From Rhododendron vialii (taxonomy: Eukaryota > Streptophyta > Magnoliopsida > Ericales > Ericaceae): a stretch of DNA of 64,000 nt. A program made the position numbers and the translations under genes. This document shows positions 35,440 to 47,230 of the stretch, one piece after another; the stretch's first letter is position 1; every line of letters starts with the position of its first letter. The notes under the pieces are model-generated. The model saw only the letters and a program-made list of their open reading frames with translations. It did no database searches and was not told the origin of the DNA. The DNA is taken from contig NC_080568.1 of the NCBI RefSeq assembly GCF_030253575.1, positions 30,779,001-30,843,000 of the forward strand. Reading direction: 5' to 3'.

Positions 35440-35573
35440 AAATCAACTAGGTTTAACTAAGTTGGTCAGGACTCTTGCATCTCATTAGAAGGTCAGGAGT
35501 TCGAGTCTTCCCACCTGCGTGTGGGTGTTCCTCCCTTAGAGGGTTTTTTCTTTCTTTCTTTGTTTCTACCCTG
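35440..35573 (+). mobile_element. tRNA-derived SINE-like repeat
   Basis: TTTAACTAAGTTGGTCAGGA looks like a tRNA A-box region, and GGAGTTCGAGTCTTCCC about 40 bases later is a B-box match. The tail is a T-rich TTTTTTCTTTCTTTCTTTG stretch. Target duplication not resolved. Confidence 0.5.
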
Positions 35574-35576
35574 TAA

Positions 35577-36161
35577 GAGCATCCACAGTAGATTAATCAA
35601 ATTTGGATAATCAAAAGTTGTCACATCATCTTTTGATTATCCATTTAAGGGGTTGCTAAGGTTAGCAATGTAGATGTCCATAGTGACATAATCAACACTG
35701 AATAATCGAAACTTGTCACATCACATTTTTAACCTGTAAAAATCTAAAATTATCATCATATAAAATAATTTTTTTAAAATAGTTTTCAAAATAATAAAAA
35801 TAGGTTATTAGAAATAGAAAATAATTTTTCAAAACCTTTTTATTTTGAAAAAACACTTTTCCAAAAACGTTTAAATTTTTTTTTTAATAAAAAACAATTT
35901 TTGAAAACTAGTTTAACTGTTTTCAAAAAAATAAAAAAACTTATAAAAATGTTTTTCTTAGAAACATTGTTGAGAGAGAGAGAGGGAGAAAATGTTTTGG
36001 TTATTGGCAAAAGATTGTTAGTTTTGATTATCCAAAAGTCAAAATTTGATGAGTTGCTAAGAGGTTGTTAAGATTGATTATGCCACTGTGAGCACTTTTT
36101 TTGAGAGAACATTGCTAAGTTTAGCAACTTTATGGTTTTGGTTATTCCACTGTAGATGCTC
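35577..36161. mobile_element. PIF/Harbinger-like MITE
   Basis: Inverted ends GAGCATCCACAGTAG / CCACTGTAGATGCTC with TAA target duplications (35574-35576, 36162-36164). Internal GGTTGCTAAGGTTAGCAATG occurs in related form in the next element. It is 585 bp, AT-rich and non-coding. Confidence 0.75.
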
Positions 36162-36221
36162 TAATAGACTTATTTTTTGTATTGGTTGAGTTATTGGGCT
36201 TGGTTATCTCATGAACTCTTA

Positions 36222-36989
36222 GGCCATCCACAGTGGTATAATCAAAAAAGAATAACCAAAAGTTGACACATCAGCTTTTGATTATTCACTTAAGAGGTTG
36301 CTAAGCTTAACAATGTTAAGCTTCACTATGGTCACTTCTAGTCCATAATCAAAATATGGGGTCAACTACAATTTCATTCTCTCTCCCCCCTGTTTCCCGT
36401 CATTCACTTCCCTCAATTTATATTTTTTATAAGTTAAAATATATCGATTCCCTCTCTTAATTTTGAAAAAAAAATCGGTGACTTCCTTACCTCCTATTAT
36501 GATTTTTTTTTCCGGGGGTGGGTAGTAGAAACAAGAAAGAAGAGTGAAATACCTTAATCCGGCGACGATGAATTGAATTGTAGATGATTGAGAGATATGA
36601 GTTTCACTTTTGGAGGAAAATAAAGAGAAATAGTTTGTTGGCGAAGTGAAAAAGATATAGAGAGCGAAAAAGCTTGGCTACATAAAATTTTTATTCTTCA
36701 ATTTTATTTTTTTAACCAAAAAAAAAAAAGAGTGGGCGAAGAATAGAAGAAGAAAATACTAGTTGAAACACGTGTGTATACAAATTTTGGAATTAGTTAA
36801 CTTATGTGGTGTAGGATCCACAAATTTTGATTATTGAAAAAGGTTGTTAGTTTTGGTTATCCAAAACCCAAAATTTGATTATTTCTAAGGATGTTGCTAA
36901 GTTTGATTATACCATTGTGAGTAGTCTTTTGCACAAACATTGTTAACTTTAAAAACAATTGGTATTTGATTATACCACTGTGGATGGCC
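36222..36989. mobile_element. PIF/Harbinger-like MITE
   Basis: Inverted ends GGCCATCCACAGTGG / CCACTGTGGATGGCC with TTA duplications (36219-36221, 36990-36992). It shares the ATAATCAAAAGTTG...GTTGCTAAG subterminal text with 35577-36161. It is 768 bp with no transposase frame. Confidence 0.75.
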
Positions 36990-37006
36990 TTACAATTGAA
37001 ATTTAG

Positions 37007-37137
37007 GGGAAAATGACGGCCATAAATGTGTTTTGATAATTAATACCCGCCAAGGATATTTTCAGCATTAACAAATGTTCTTAGCTTGTCATTGGCGGGT
37101 ATTAATTATCAAAACACGTCCTCGACCGTCATTTTCC
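37007..37137. mobile_element. Palindromic GAAAATGACGG MITE, copy 3
   Basis: GGGAAAATGACGGCC ... GACCGTCATTTTCC, 131 bp, with inner arms TTTTGATAATTAATACCCGCC / GGCGGGTATTAATTATCAAAA, the best preserved hairpin of the three copies. Confidence 0.7.
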
Positions 37138-37224
37138 ATTGATTTTAGTGTCCCGGGCTTGTACTATGTACTTCATATCTGATGTAAAATAATCTTTTTT
37201 ACCGATTGAAAATAAATAAATAAA

Positions 37225-37870
37225 AAACATTAAGCACTAGGGTTCCGATCCAATCAAACACAAACACAGTTTAACCTACGACTCCAGTGATCGTTAAGTT
37301 TGTATTGGAATCAGATCGTCATTCTCAATTTTAGAAGTACTATGAAAAGCCGCAATGACACAGTATCGATCTCCTAATAAATTAATCGCTAGAAACCATT
37401 TGAAGTAGTATTAAAGTAGCAAAAGGAGAAAGAAAAGCAAGAATTTATGTGATTTGGTGATAAAATATAATCTGATTCGATCGACAATCAAGAAAATATC
37501 TCATTATTGGCGACTTTAACAATTTGTTTAGTGAAGAGATTAGAGTGCAAAACATAGTACATACAAAATGCTTAGTTAATTAAGCCCACTCAACAGTAAT
37601 GCTAGTCGTGATCAACTCTAAGAGTTCAGTGGAGTGATCTTGGATTGAGACTTAGGAGTTTGTTTCTTTTTAAGATTTTAGATTTGATTCTCCTTGCCCC
37701 CAACGCTTGGAGTCACCTCGCCCCTCACAAGTACGTGTAAAACAACTGTGGGAGAGAAGTTGTAGGGATTAATCCGAGGTGCGCCGGAACACCCAGCATG
37801 TCACGACTCACGAGGATGTCCGTACTAACACTCCAGGAGTCCAGGTACCTGTAGTTCATTTGTCCCACCG
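37225..37870 (+). repeat. Triplicated unit, copy 3 (partial)
   Basis: Carries the middle landmarks of copies 1 and 2: CATTAAGCACTAGGGTTCCG, AAAAGCCGCAATGACACAG, AAGAATTTATGTGATTTGG, AATTAAGCCCACTCAA and, after a SINE-like insert, CTAACACTCCAGGAG...TGTAGTTCATTT (compare 32425-32450). Confidence 0.6.
37618..37825 (+). mobile_element. SINE-like insert in copy 3
   Basis: This segment separates GTAATGCTA from CTAACACTCC, which are adjacent in copy 1, so it is an insertion. It contains GATTCTCCTTGCCCCCAA and GGATTAATCCGAGGTGCGCC, the kind of text seen in plant SINEs of the Au group. Family placement is from memory of sequence style only. Confidence 0.4.
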
Positions 37871-37988
37871 TTTGTAATAAAAAAAATGAGTCATTATCAT
37901 GAATATCTTTAGGAGTGTTTCTTTTCTTTTCTGTTTTTAGGTCAGGCGATAGGGTTTTTAAGGGTTAATTATTTGGAGTTACAACAAG

Positions 37989-38965
37989 AATCGAGCACCT
38001 CTTCCATAAGGAATCGGAGTCCGGCTCCTCTCCAATCCCATAAGAATTGGAGGATCCTTCAAATCTACATTCAAAGGTCAGGATTAATCCATTAACTAAT
38101 CTATTTTTTTTTCTTAATTTTAACTCACGTGATACTCTACGGGCACACAATTATCTCTGTTAACCCTTTCTCTAAAGTATTTGTCTCTTACCCAGGCTCT
38201 TACCCATCATGTGCTCCTTTGTCAACAAAGTATCTCTTTTTAAAAAAAAGGGAGCTCATTTTTTGGTAAAAAGTTGCTACTGATTGAGGGAACATTCTTG
38301 GTGGAGCCAACGAGGGATCGTAGTCTCGATGTTATTTTGCATTTTTCGATCTCTGTTTGGATTTCAGATTTGTGAAGCCTCATTCAATTCTAAACATAAA
38401 AAATAAAAATAAAAATTACAAAGGCTTCATAGAAGATAAAAGTTCATCCATCCAACCTCTAAATGTTTTGTTTGGTTAGGAGTTTAGTTTAATTTAGTTT
38501 TGGTAGTGGGTGGAGAAAGAAATAGAGTAATGATTGAAGATAAGAGTAATGATTGGATAGAGATGAGAAAGTAATAATTGAAAAAATAGGATAATGATTA
38601 GAGAAATAAATAGAGTAATAATTGAAAACAAAATTAAAACTAAAATTCAAATGTTAACGTAATGATTGGAGAAAGAAATAGAGTAATGATTGAAAACAAA
38701 ATTAAAACTAAAACTCAAATGTTAACCAAACAAAGCAAGCACCACCACTTGAGTACTGAAGGGAAAACCTTAGATAATGAAGGGAAGTCATATTAGTTAA
38801 TTGGGTGCTCATTGAGTAGCACTTGAGGTAAAATTAGGAAAGGAAAAGAAATAGATAAGTTAATGGATTAATCCTGACTTTTGGATGTGGAATTGGAGGA
38901 TCCTTCAATTTCTATGGGATTGAAGAGGAGCCGGACTCAAGGAATCGAGCTCAGGAGTCAAGACC
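37989..38965. mobile_element. Long-armed inverted-repeat element hosting another repeat
   Basis: Left arm about 37989-38115 (GAGTCCGGCTCCTC...GGAGGATCCTTCAA...AGTCAGG-like...AATCCATTAACTAATCTATT) matches the reverse complement of about 38845-38965. Arms of over 100 bp around a spacer of about 0.7 kb suggest a Mutator-like or foldback element. A second element (38465-38735) lies in the spacer. Confidence 0.5.
38465..38735. mobile_element. MITE with TTTGTTTGGTTA ends
   Basis: TTTGTTTGGTTA at the left and TAACCAAACAAA at the right are inverted; the inside is repeats of GTAATGATTG(G)A. The tail of the same kind occurs at 8741-8870, so a second copy there probably hosts the MITE at 7795-8740. Confidence 0.45.
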
Positions 38966-38999
38966 TCTTCCTTAGAAGTAAGATTTGTGTTCGACGATT

Positions 39000-39831
39000 T
39001 TCTAGTCCTAAAATAATAGATTGCCCCAAGTGTAGGGCTGAGACCGACATAGCACAATATCTAGTAAATTCGAAGTCAAATCCACAGAGACGGTGATGTG
39101 TGCTAACTAAAAACTAGGGTTGTTACTGATTAAAATAGGCTCTTAGGTAGTCACCCCTTGTCGATTGGTTGAAATTAACTAAAGCTTAGGAAAATATTTA
39201 TTCTTTTCAAATAATTAAAAAAGAGGTACGATCGTAGGATTCATAGCACTCGTAATCAGTTCGGACTTAACCGCTCCATTCGATGTTCTTAAAAACATTC
39301 GACTTTAGAGAGAAAAAGATACCCCGAGAGATGCAAATCTTAATGGTCTCCGTTTACCCATGCGCAGCATGGAATGAGTTTTGGTCCCTCATTCCCCGTT
39401 CATATGGGCTCCGACAATGCCTTAGTTCGTCTAATGGATGTTCTTTATTAACCTAAAATTGCTTTTTCAAATAGGAGCAGTGCCCGGATTGGTCACGGCG
39501 TGCTGTCACCTCGCAATCTTACCTAAACGACTACTCACTAATCATTGAACAAGAAACACAAGAAACCCTAACATGCTTCTATTACGCAAAATGAAAAATA
39601 AACAAGAAATATCAACTAATCAAGTACCAGCGAATAACTTTTATTAAAAACAGAAATTAAAACTAGTTACCGGAGTACGAATAATTGAACAAAGCATCAA
39701 AAACTTAAAAGAAAAAGAGAATACTAAACAATATTGACCTCAGCCCCTGTTCTTCGTTCCCGGCAGCCCAGTTCGGTTCTATTTCGTCCGTGCAAAAAAA
39801 AAATCCATTTATCTGTTGCTGTCTTCTTTTA
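39000..39831. other. Probable degraded retroelement sequence
   Basis: The stretch GCCCCAAGTGTAGGGC...AATCCACAGAGACGG and the text following resemble repeats widely spread in plant genomes and often seen in retroelements. With 40194-40540 it may be one element split by the MITE at 39832-40193. No LTR pair or coding domain was found here, so this is tentative. Confidence 0.3.
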
Positions 39832-40193
39832 GAGCATCCGCACCAGACTAGCCTCCTCCCTCTTTAAACTAAACTAACGAGGGAAAACCTCCAAAACACT
39901 CAAAAAAGCCCCAGCATCAGACTCAACAAATCCATTATCAAATTACAGAATTTATAAAATTGCTACAGTTACTTGGCTGATGAAACGAGTAATTATTCAC
40001 TCATTTTCTAATAAATGTCAATATTTTATTGGGGGAGATGGTGGACCTCTTCTTGTGAATATTTTATTGTGAATAGAGTGAGAATAAAGAGTCTGATTTC
40101 TGTATAATTATGTGAAAGTCACTAGCTAAAGTAAAAAAATGAGTTTTGAGGATTAATTTGGTCCAAAATTTGCTAAGCCTGGTGCGGATGTTC
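39832..40193. mobile_element. PIF/Harbinger-like MITE
   Basis: Inverted ends GAGCATCCGCACCAG / CTGGTGCGGATGTTC with TTA on both sides (39829-39831, 40194-40196). It is 362 bp, non-coding, with the same GAGCATC terminus as 7795-8740 and 35577-36161. Confidence 0.75.
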
Positions 40194-40872
40194 TTATACA
40201 GTAAAATACTACTCGTATAACTCTATTCTTATGCTGCCGTCAACGTCGTGGGCCACGTTAGTTGCCAAAAATTGGCTTAGGCCCAATTCCTTCACTTGGT
40301 CGCATCAGTGAATCAACCACGGCTTCCTCACTCCATATTGACCTCCAAATGAGCTAGCTTCGAACACTGTTTAATATTTCCCTTTTACACATTCTTTTTA
40401 TCAAATCAGCCAAATACCTATAACACAAAAATTAAGCATTAAAATACCAAGTAATAAAATAAATAGACTTAGCGATGATAAATTATGAGGCGCTTATGTG
40501 AACATTTATGCGCCTATCAATTTGAGTAACGAACCAACCACACTAGGTTGTGATGTTCTTTAGGAGTGCGCTTGATTAGGAAGACAAAAGATGAAAATAA
40601 AGATGGCATAATGTGCAATTACTATTGCAATTTTTGTTTTTTGTTTTTTTTTTTTTGATAGGCAACAAAAGTTATTGCAATATTTGATGAGGAATTTTTT
40701 GGTAGAATTAGGGAAACAGTTATGTATCATAAGTTTTCATGAATTGAATCTATTTGATGTTTTAAAGAGAGGAATTGGCCTAATAGTTAAAGTTTGGAAT
40801 TCAGGAGTTTGCTCCCTCTAAAGTTTCATGAGATTCAAAACTCTTAGGAAAGGAAAGAGCTTGGGTATATCA

Positions 40873-40908
<36 letters not shown>

Positions 40909-42100
40909 CCGGCCCATGATATTGAAACATGGGAAAGGAAAAAGAAAAACCTCCAACAACAAAGCATTGGAAGGTGGAAAAAAAAATCGAAAAACAAGAA
41001 AGGCCGAAACAGGTGGCCCAATTACAGAAACAGAAACCATACAAAACCAGATATGGCCATGTTTGTAGATCATTGCCCGGTGCAAAAATATCTGAGCTAT
41101 TGGACAACAAATATATAGCCACTAAAGTAGCCGTAAATATATTAATGAAGAAAACCTCAATGATTTGTTCAATTAACTGTTAATTAAGATCAATGATACC
41201 GCACGCTAATTTTGATTACTATACTAATTTGTTTTAAACATATTGATTACTATTCCAATTTCTTTTAAACATCTTGACTAATACTCCCTGCATCCCTATT
41301 TAAATTACCACTATTCCATTTTGGGTTGTCTCAAAATAAGTGTCCATTTTGAAAACTTAATTAGTAAAGCGAAGGTAAAAGTTGATGTGGAAAGCATAAA
41401 GTGAAGGATAATTTCAGAAAATGGAGGTAAAAATTGATATGGAAAGTATAAAGTGAAGAGAAAAATTGATGGAAAAAATGTAAAGTAGAGGTGAAAGTTA
41501 ATTTCTAAAATTGCGTGTTTTTTTTAACTGAAACATTTAAAAAGGACCGGAAATAGTATTAAAATGATTATAAGAGATACACTCAAAAGGGGAAACCTTA
41601 TCCCTTTCAAATCAAATTATTTTACTCTTCTCCACTTTAGTGCAACTCTATCCACCCCTAACTAGGACAGATGGTCATGCCATCATGAACTTAAAATAAT
41701 CAATTATTTTGCATCCAAACTAGTAGAAAATTACAGTAAAAGCTAGGGAAAAGGAAATTGGAAGAAATAGAAAAAAGCATTCAAGCTCTCGTATTTTATA
41801 CTCTCCACCTTGATACTCCACAATCCATTCTAAAGTTCTCACGAGGACAGATGGGCACACAATGAAGTCAAATAATTCATTCTTTTGTATCCTAACTAAT
41901 TAAAAAAAAAAACACAATTGGAGTATAGAGAGTTGGAGAGAGAAAAATCTCAAGGAGTTTTGTCGAGCAAAAAAAACCCCACACGTTCAATTATCACTAC
42001 CAGCAAAAAAACCCTTGGGTCACTAGAGATTTGTGTGGAAGATGATTGCAGGCTTTGCAATTAGTCGATATGCTTGTAAGTTGGTTTGGACACTCGATTA
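40194..42100. other. Intergenic, mixed decayed repeats
   Basis: 40194-40540 may continue the degraded retroelement. A GA run lies at 40875-40906. About 41283-41556 has TACTCCCTGCATCCCTATTT at one side and GGACCGGAAATAGTA at the other, a decayed Stowaway-like pair. Repeats of AGTTGATGTGGAAAG(C)ATAAAGTGAAG occur at 41380-41480. No gene is recognised. Confidence 0.4.
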
Positions 42101-42124
42101 TCAGCAGCACTACAGTCACCGAAG

Positions 42125-42465
42125 GCAAAATGCGGTGGCCGGCCACCACACGCCATTTGGAGTCCATTCCGGACCCCACACGGATGATCCGATCCGTTCA
42201 ATAATTTTAAAAAAAAAACCGAGTGGGTCTGGCAAAAAATTAGCTCGATCCGATATGTGTAGGTGTTCAGATGAAGCTTCTCATCTTTGAAAAATCGGAA
42301 AAAAATAGAAAGATTGGTTTTTCAATTCCTACACATATCGGATCAAGCTGATTTTTCGCGATGCCGACTCAGTTTTTTTTTTCTAAAATTATTGAACAGT
42401 TCGGATTATCCATGCGAGGCCCAGAGTAAATCCTCATGGCGTGCGGTGGCCGGCTACCACATTTT
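42125..42465. repeat. Foldback element
   Basis: TGCGGTGGCCGGCCACCACA at the left and GTGCGGTGGCCGGCTACCAC at the right form partly inverted arms. Inner pairs GATCCGATATGTGTAGG / CCTACACATATCGGATC and TCAATAATTTTA / TAAAATTATTGAAC are clear. It is a MITE of about 340 bp. Confidence 0.5.
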
Positions 42466-42841
42466 GGATTCGGTGGCTGTAGATTTTTGATCGATTGTAG
42501 GGGAGACTGGAGAGTAAGAGTAGTCTGATGTTATGGGAAAGGTCGAACTTGATCAATGGAGTTGTCAGGAGATCTATGGTGCCACTTGTGAATGAATACA
42601 AGAGAGAGATGCCAACTCAGGTTTTTTTTTCTAAAATTATTGAACAGTTTGGATTACCCGTGCGAGGCTCAGAGTAAATCTTTATGGCGTGCAGTGGCCG
42701 GACACCACATTTTGGATTCGGTGGCCGTAGATTTTTGATCGATTGTAGGGGAGACTGGAGAGTTAGAGTAGTCCGATGTTATGGGAAAGGTCGTGATCAA
42801 TGGAGTTGTCAGGAGATCTATGGTGCCACTTGTGAATTAAT

Positions 42842-42855
<14 letters not shown>
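42360..42855 (+). repeat. Tandem duplication, 248-bp period
   Basis: GATGCC(G/A)ACTCAG at 42360 recurs at 42608, and the following text to TACAAGAGAGAGA matches with few changes. The first copy includes the right part of the foldback element. The second is followed by a GA run (42845-42878). Confidence 0.7.
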
Positions 42856-42882
<27 letters not shown>

Positions 42883-43648
42883 GGATGAAACCCACTAGTA
42901 GGGAAATAATGTGACAGCTAAAAAGCCTATGAGATGGAACGCAATAGCGTTTGGTAGCTGATCATCGATCATGGTCTCAAAGCTTAACACAATCTCTTCC
43001 AGTACGGCGCTTCATCACACTTGTCATCACTAGAGATCTCTCTCAAAGGCATGATTTTTTGGTTGTGATTTTGGGTCAATTTGGGTTATGATTCTTTGGT
43101 TGGTTAATTAGTACTACATGATTGGAATGACGGGAAGAACGAAACAAGGGAAAAAGTTTACACACTCGCCTCTTAAAAATGGGTACCATATACATCTATT
43201 GTATGATTTATGTACAACATTTTGGTGTTTCATAACTTTTATTCTAAAAACTCGTATCATTTTCAATAATAGGATTCATAACATTTTTACAATGATTCAT
43301 TGTAATATTGGCCGGCCCAAACGCCTGATTACAAAGAAGAAGAAAAATTGCTCGTGAGAGATATGGGCAGTACAGAAACTAAATAATATATGAAATCATG
43401 TTAGACTTTATTTCACATTACTCAAATATTAAAAGTCACTTAAACTTGGTCAGTGTGTTATAGAGACTACTTTTTCAATCAATTGTTTTTAAGTTGGACA
43501 CCTTCAAGAAAAAGAAAAAAAAAGGGACACCTGTTGGTTAATTTGGCATACGTCTATGTGGCAGTTTCAATACCTAGTGGGTGCTGATCTGTCAGCATCT
43601 GGCTATACCATTCACCAGGGCCTCATTCCTACACCCTCTAGTCTCTTT

Positions 43649-43657
43649 CTATAAATA
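43649..43657 (+). promoter_or_regulatory. TATA box of the plus-strand SWEET
   Basis: CTATAAATA lies 82-90 bases before the start codon, suggesting a leader of about 55-60 bases composed mostly of the GA run at 43692-43738. Confidence 0.6.
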
Positions 43658-43691
43658 GATTGGCCTTTGAATTGTGTGACATTGCTTGATT

Positions 43692-43695
43692 GAGA

Positions 43696-43738
<43 letters not shown>
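43692..43738 (+). repeat. GA microsatellite in SWEET leader
   Basis: An almost pure GA run directly abuts the start codon of the plus-strand SWEET. A tract of this kind also lies in the leaders of the minus-strand SWEET, the NO VEIN-like gene and GSA. Confidence 0.75.
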
Positions 43739-43743
<5 letters not shown>

Positions 43744-46103
43744 CATTTGCTGTATTCAGGATTCATGGGTTTTCACATTTGGCATAATAGGTAGGTCCAA
43801 ACGAGTGCAAAAGAATAAAGTTTGTTTTACGAAAATGGAATTTCAAATTCTTCCATTAATTTAAAAGTTGGATGATTCTCATGGGTACTTTTGTATTTAG
43901 CACTATTTCTAGTTTGTTTACATGCTATTAGTAGTAACCTTCCTTCACTTGCCATCTACAATTTTCCCTGATAATTAAATAGAGAACTAAATCTTTCCAT
44001 TTTTAAAATGTTTGCATGCAGGCAATATTGTCTCCTTCATGGTCTACCTTGCTCCAGCGTATGTTTTTATCACTCCTATCTTTTTTATTATGGTTAATTT
44101 GTTACTTTATGTTAAGATTCAATGAAAGGAATAGTACTAACTAAATTTCAAAATTTTCCCGAATTTCGCATGCAGACCAACATTCTACCGGATTATCAAG
44201 CGAAAATCAACCGAAGGGTTCCAGTCGTTCCCTTATTTGGTTGCACTTTTTAGTTCTATGCTATGGATATACTACGCCTCTCTTAAGCCCAATGCTTACC
44301 TTCTCATTAGCATCAACGCTGTTGGTTGTGTCGTAGAGACTATCTATATCGCTCTATACATTGCTTACGCACCGAAGAAAGCGAGGGTATCGTCAAAACT
44401 TCTTATTTAGCTGTTATTTTTCAGAATTACGGTTTCGCATAACACTTTTGAGGATTTGTTTTCGAAAGTTAAACACCCATATCCTTTTTATATTAAACTT
44501 GTATTCAAGCTCAGATAGATTTTGAGAATTAAAAAAAAAAAAAAAAGGGTAAATATTCAAAAAAAAAAAATATTTTCATTATTTTCATAAATTTTGCAGA
44601 TGTTGACCGTGAGCTTCTTGCTTCTGTTCAACTTTGGGGTATTTTCTGTGGTGGTTCTTTCCTCCCACTTCATAGCAAAAGGAACCTTTCGACTCCAATT
44701 ACTCGGGTGGATTTGCCTTGCGGTTTCTGCTAGTGTATTTGCTGCACCTCTGAGCATTATTGTAAGTATATTCATTTTTTTTTGCAATGCATATGGTCTC
44801 TCATACATCGGACGGCTCCAAACATAGTTATGTGTGTTCGGAAATGTGTTTGTAGAATGCAACTTTGACTAAGGGTGACCATTGTGGCGTAGTGTATTGA
44901 ATCAATATACTCTCATGAGATGTCATGCATGTGAAGTATTGAATCAATATATATACTCTTATGAGATGTCATGCATGTGAAATAAAACGGAATCTATTAG
45001 GATTTTATTTCACAATCCAAACCATTCATTTTGCAAGTTTCGATGTTTGGGTCATCTATGTCAAAAATTAGGTTGATCGGGAAAAGATATTTATCCTATT
45101 TGTCTCAACTCTCAAGAGTGATCTTGAAGTATTAGGTCTAACCGCTCATTGATCTTAAGATAGATATATGATTCGATCAAGCTTCTACCCATGTCTGAGC
45201 AATCTGGTTTTTAATTACGTGGAAGAGTTGTTCATGAAGTTATGAGCGGCTGGGATTGTGGAATTTGACGATGATGGGGCCTATTTTACGCTGCATTAGG
45301 AATCATCACAGAGTCGTAACTTGTATCATACTATTAGTATTTTTTTTGTTGCATTATTTAAGGCTATGTTTGATTTTGTGATGATAATATGCTATGTTAT
45401 GATGCAGAGACAAGTCATACGCACTAAAAGCGTGGAGTTCATGCCATTTACGTTGTCATTTTTTCTCACATTAAACGCGATTACATGGTTCTTCTACGGT
45501 TTATTGCTCAAGGACTTGTATGTCACGGTTAGTCTCCCATTCTACGAAAGAATAACCACACAAATTATCATCGGTTTTTACCTCTCCTATTTTTTTGGGG
45601 GTGATTTAGTAGAAAAATTCAAACATCTTTCATGTTTTGTTTACGTTTTTAATTTCTCAAGTCAAGATGAATCAAAAAGGTAAAACAATTTTAAAATAAC
45701 TGTCGTAAAAAAAGTTACTTTCTTTAGACACCCAATTAAACACAAGGTTAACCTACGTATAAAAAGATTCTTACACTAATAATTATTGATGTCATTCCCC
45801 CTAATTAATTCATTTTGTTTTCCCCTCTAAATTAATTTACAGGTACCAAATGTTCTAGGTTTTGTCTTTGGGGTACTTCAAATGGTTCTTTATCTCATCT
45901 ACAAGAACTGCAACAGAGTTCCAGAGGAGGAGCAGCAAAAACTGCCATCAACTGTGAAACTAGAAACCATCATAATAAGTGTCGATCGGGTGCATTCGGT
46001 GCCTGATCATTTCGGTGAAGATGAACAAGGAAATGATCTAAACAAGCACGGAAAAACCAGTTGTGATGAAGAAATTGGCATGGATGCCTCCAATCAAGTT
46101 TAA
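43739..46103 (+). CDS. SWEET sugar transporter (clade III-like)
   Basis: Second MtN3/saliva-family sugar uniporter. Exons: 43739-43790, 44022-44058, 44176-44386, 44600-44761, 45408-45527 and 45843-46103, in frame, 280 aa. Exon 2 (37 bp) and exon 5 (120 bp) have the same lengths as in the gene at 25390-27543 and all intron phases agree. Features: [91 protein letters not shown] and [17 protein letters not shown]. The C-terminal tail is hydrophilic and acidic (about 55 residues, ending ASNQV), as in many clade III members where it is cytosolic. The gene points away from its partner, with 16 kb of repeats between. Which SWEET number applies cannot be decided here. Confidence 0.94.
44895..44985 (+). 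repeat. Short tandem repeat in SWEET intron 4
   Basis: GTATTGAATCAATATACTCT...ATGAGATGTCATGCATGTGAA occurs twice in tandem (starting about 44892 and 44937), with a TATA insertion in the second copy. Confidence 0.6.
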
Positions 46104-47230
46104 TCAGTTGACACTGATGAGTAACATATAGTATATCGTACGTCCTTCAATTAAATGTCGTTAAAGCTTCACTTTATTTAGGTTGCCGATTTTGCCACTC
46201 CCTTTTTTGTTAACGTCACTCCCGTGTATTTTTGTACCAAAAATACTTGCAGAAGAGTGACATTAATAAAAAAGAGAGTAGCAAAATCATTTCCCTTTAT
46301 TTACTACTCGTTTCCATTTTGTTTCGCATGTGTACGGATGTCACAACTTGTATTTATACAAGTAATTGCCTTCCGGCACGGACACATCTTTAGGTCATTA
46401 TTAATATTACTGTTCTGATCAGGCTAAGCTCGTTTGTTGGCTTCACGAGTTGTGTTGGCATCTATAGGATGAGAGTTTATATCGTCTTGTTTCACGTGTA
46501 TTGATAATGGAAGTCGTACCGTCACAACTTGTTTTTTTTTTGGAGGATTTCAATTCCAGCTCGAAAAACGTTTTTCCCGAGCCTATTTCTATGGTCGGGA
46601 CTATTCATGTTTAGAACTCATGGAGAGCATCAAGCATGCAAAAAAACCAATTAAGTTGATCTCACATCGTTTGATATAATTTCACAATAGCTAGTTGAAA
46701 TGGTTTCAATCAGTGTAGCACTCTTGTTATTATCTTTTAAAATATGCGTATTCTGAAATTATGTCAAAAGATGAAAGAAAACTTATTCAAGGCTCCTATT
46801 CACGGCTCCGCGCAATCTTAGCCGTTCGTTTCAGCAATCAATGGTTTGGATTTAAAAAAAAAAAAACTCTTTCAATGAAGAGTTAAACTCTTCCAACGAA
46901 TGGTTTCTTTAAAATTCGAACCGTCCAAAACACTTTTGGACGTGCGCGATTGAGCGCCTTAAAGTACATTCACGGCTCTGCCATAAGAAAGTTTTTCTCT
47001 CAAAAGATATTCAATCAACTTTCACAACATGGCCGGAAACTTGTACACTTTGGCTATGAACTTTGTTATTCTGGCCGCAAACTTTGACATCATGGCCGCA
47101 CACGAACATTGTGTACCTTAATAAAAACAAAGAAGATTGGATCAAGTACAGTTTACTCATATTCAATTGAGCTAATTTTTTTTATAGAGCCACTTGAAAA
47201 AATATTTTAAAATTTATCAATGGATTGGAT
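46104..47230. other. Intergenic after the plus-strand SWEET
   Basis: Starts with the likely 3' untranslated region. At 46795-46965 there is a foldback MITE (TTCACGGCTCCGCGCAATC...AGTTAAACT...GCGCGATTGAGCGCC), related to 33608-33785. No further gene. Confidence 0.45.
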
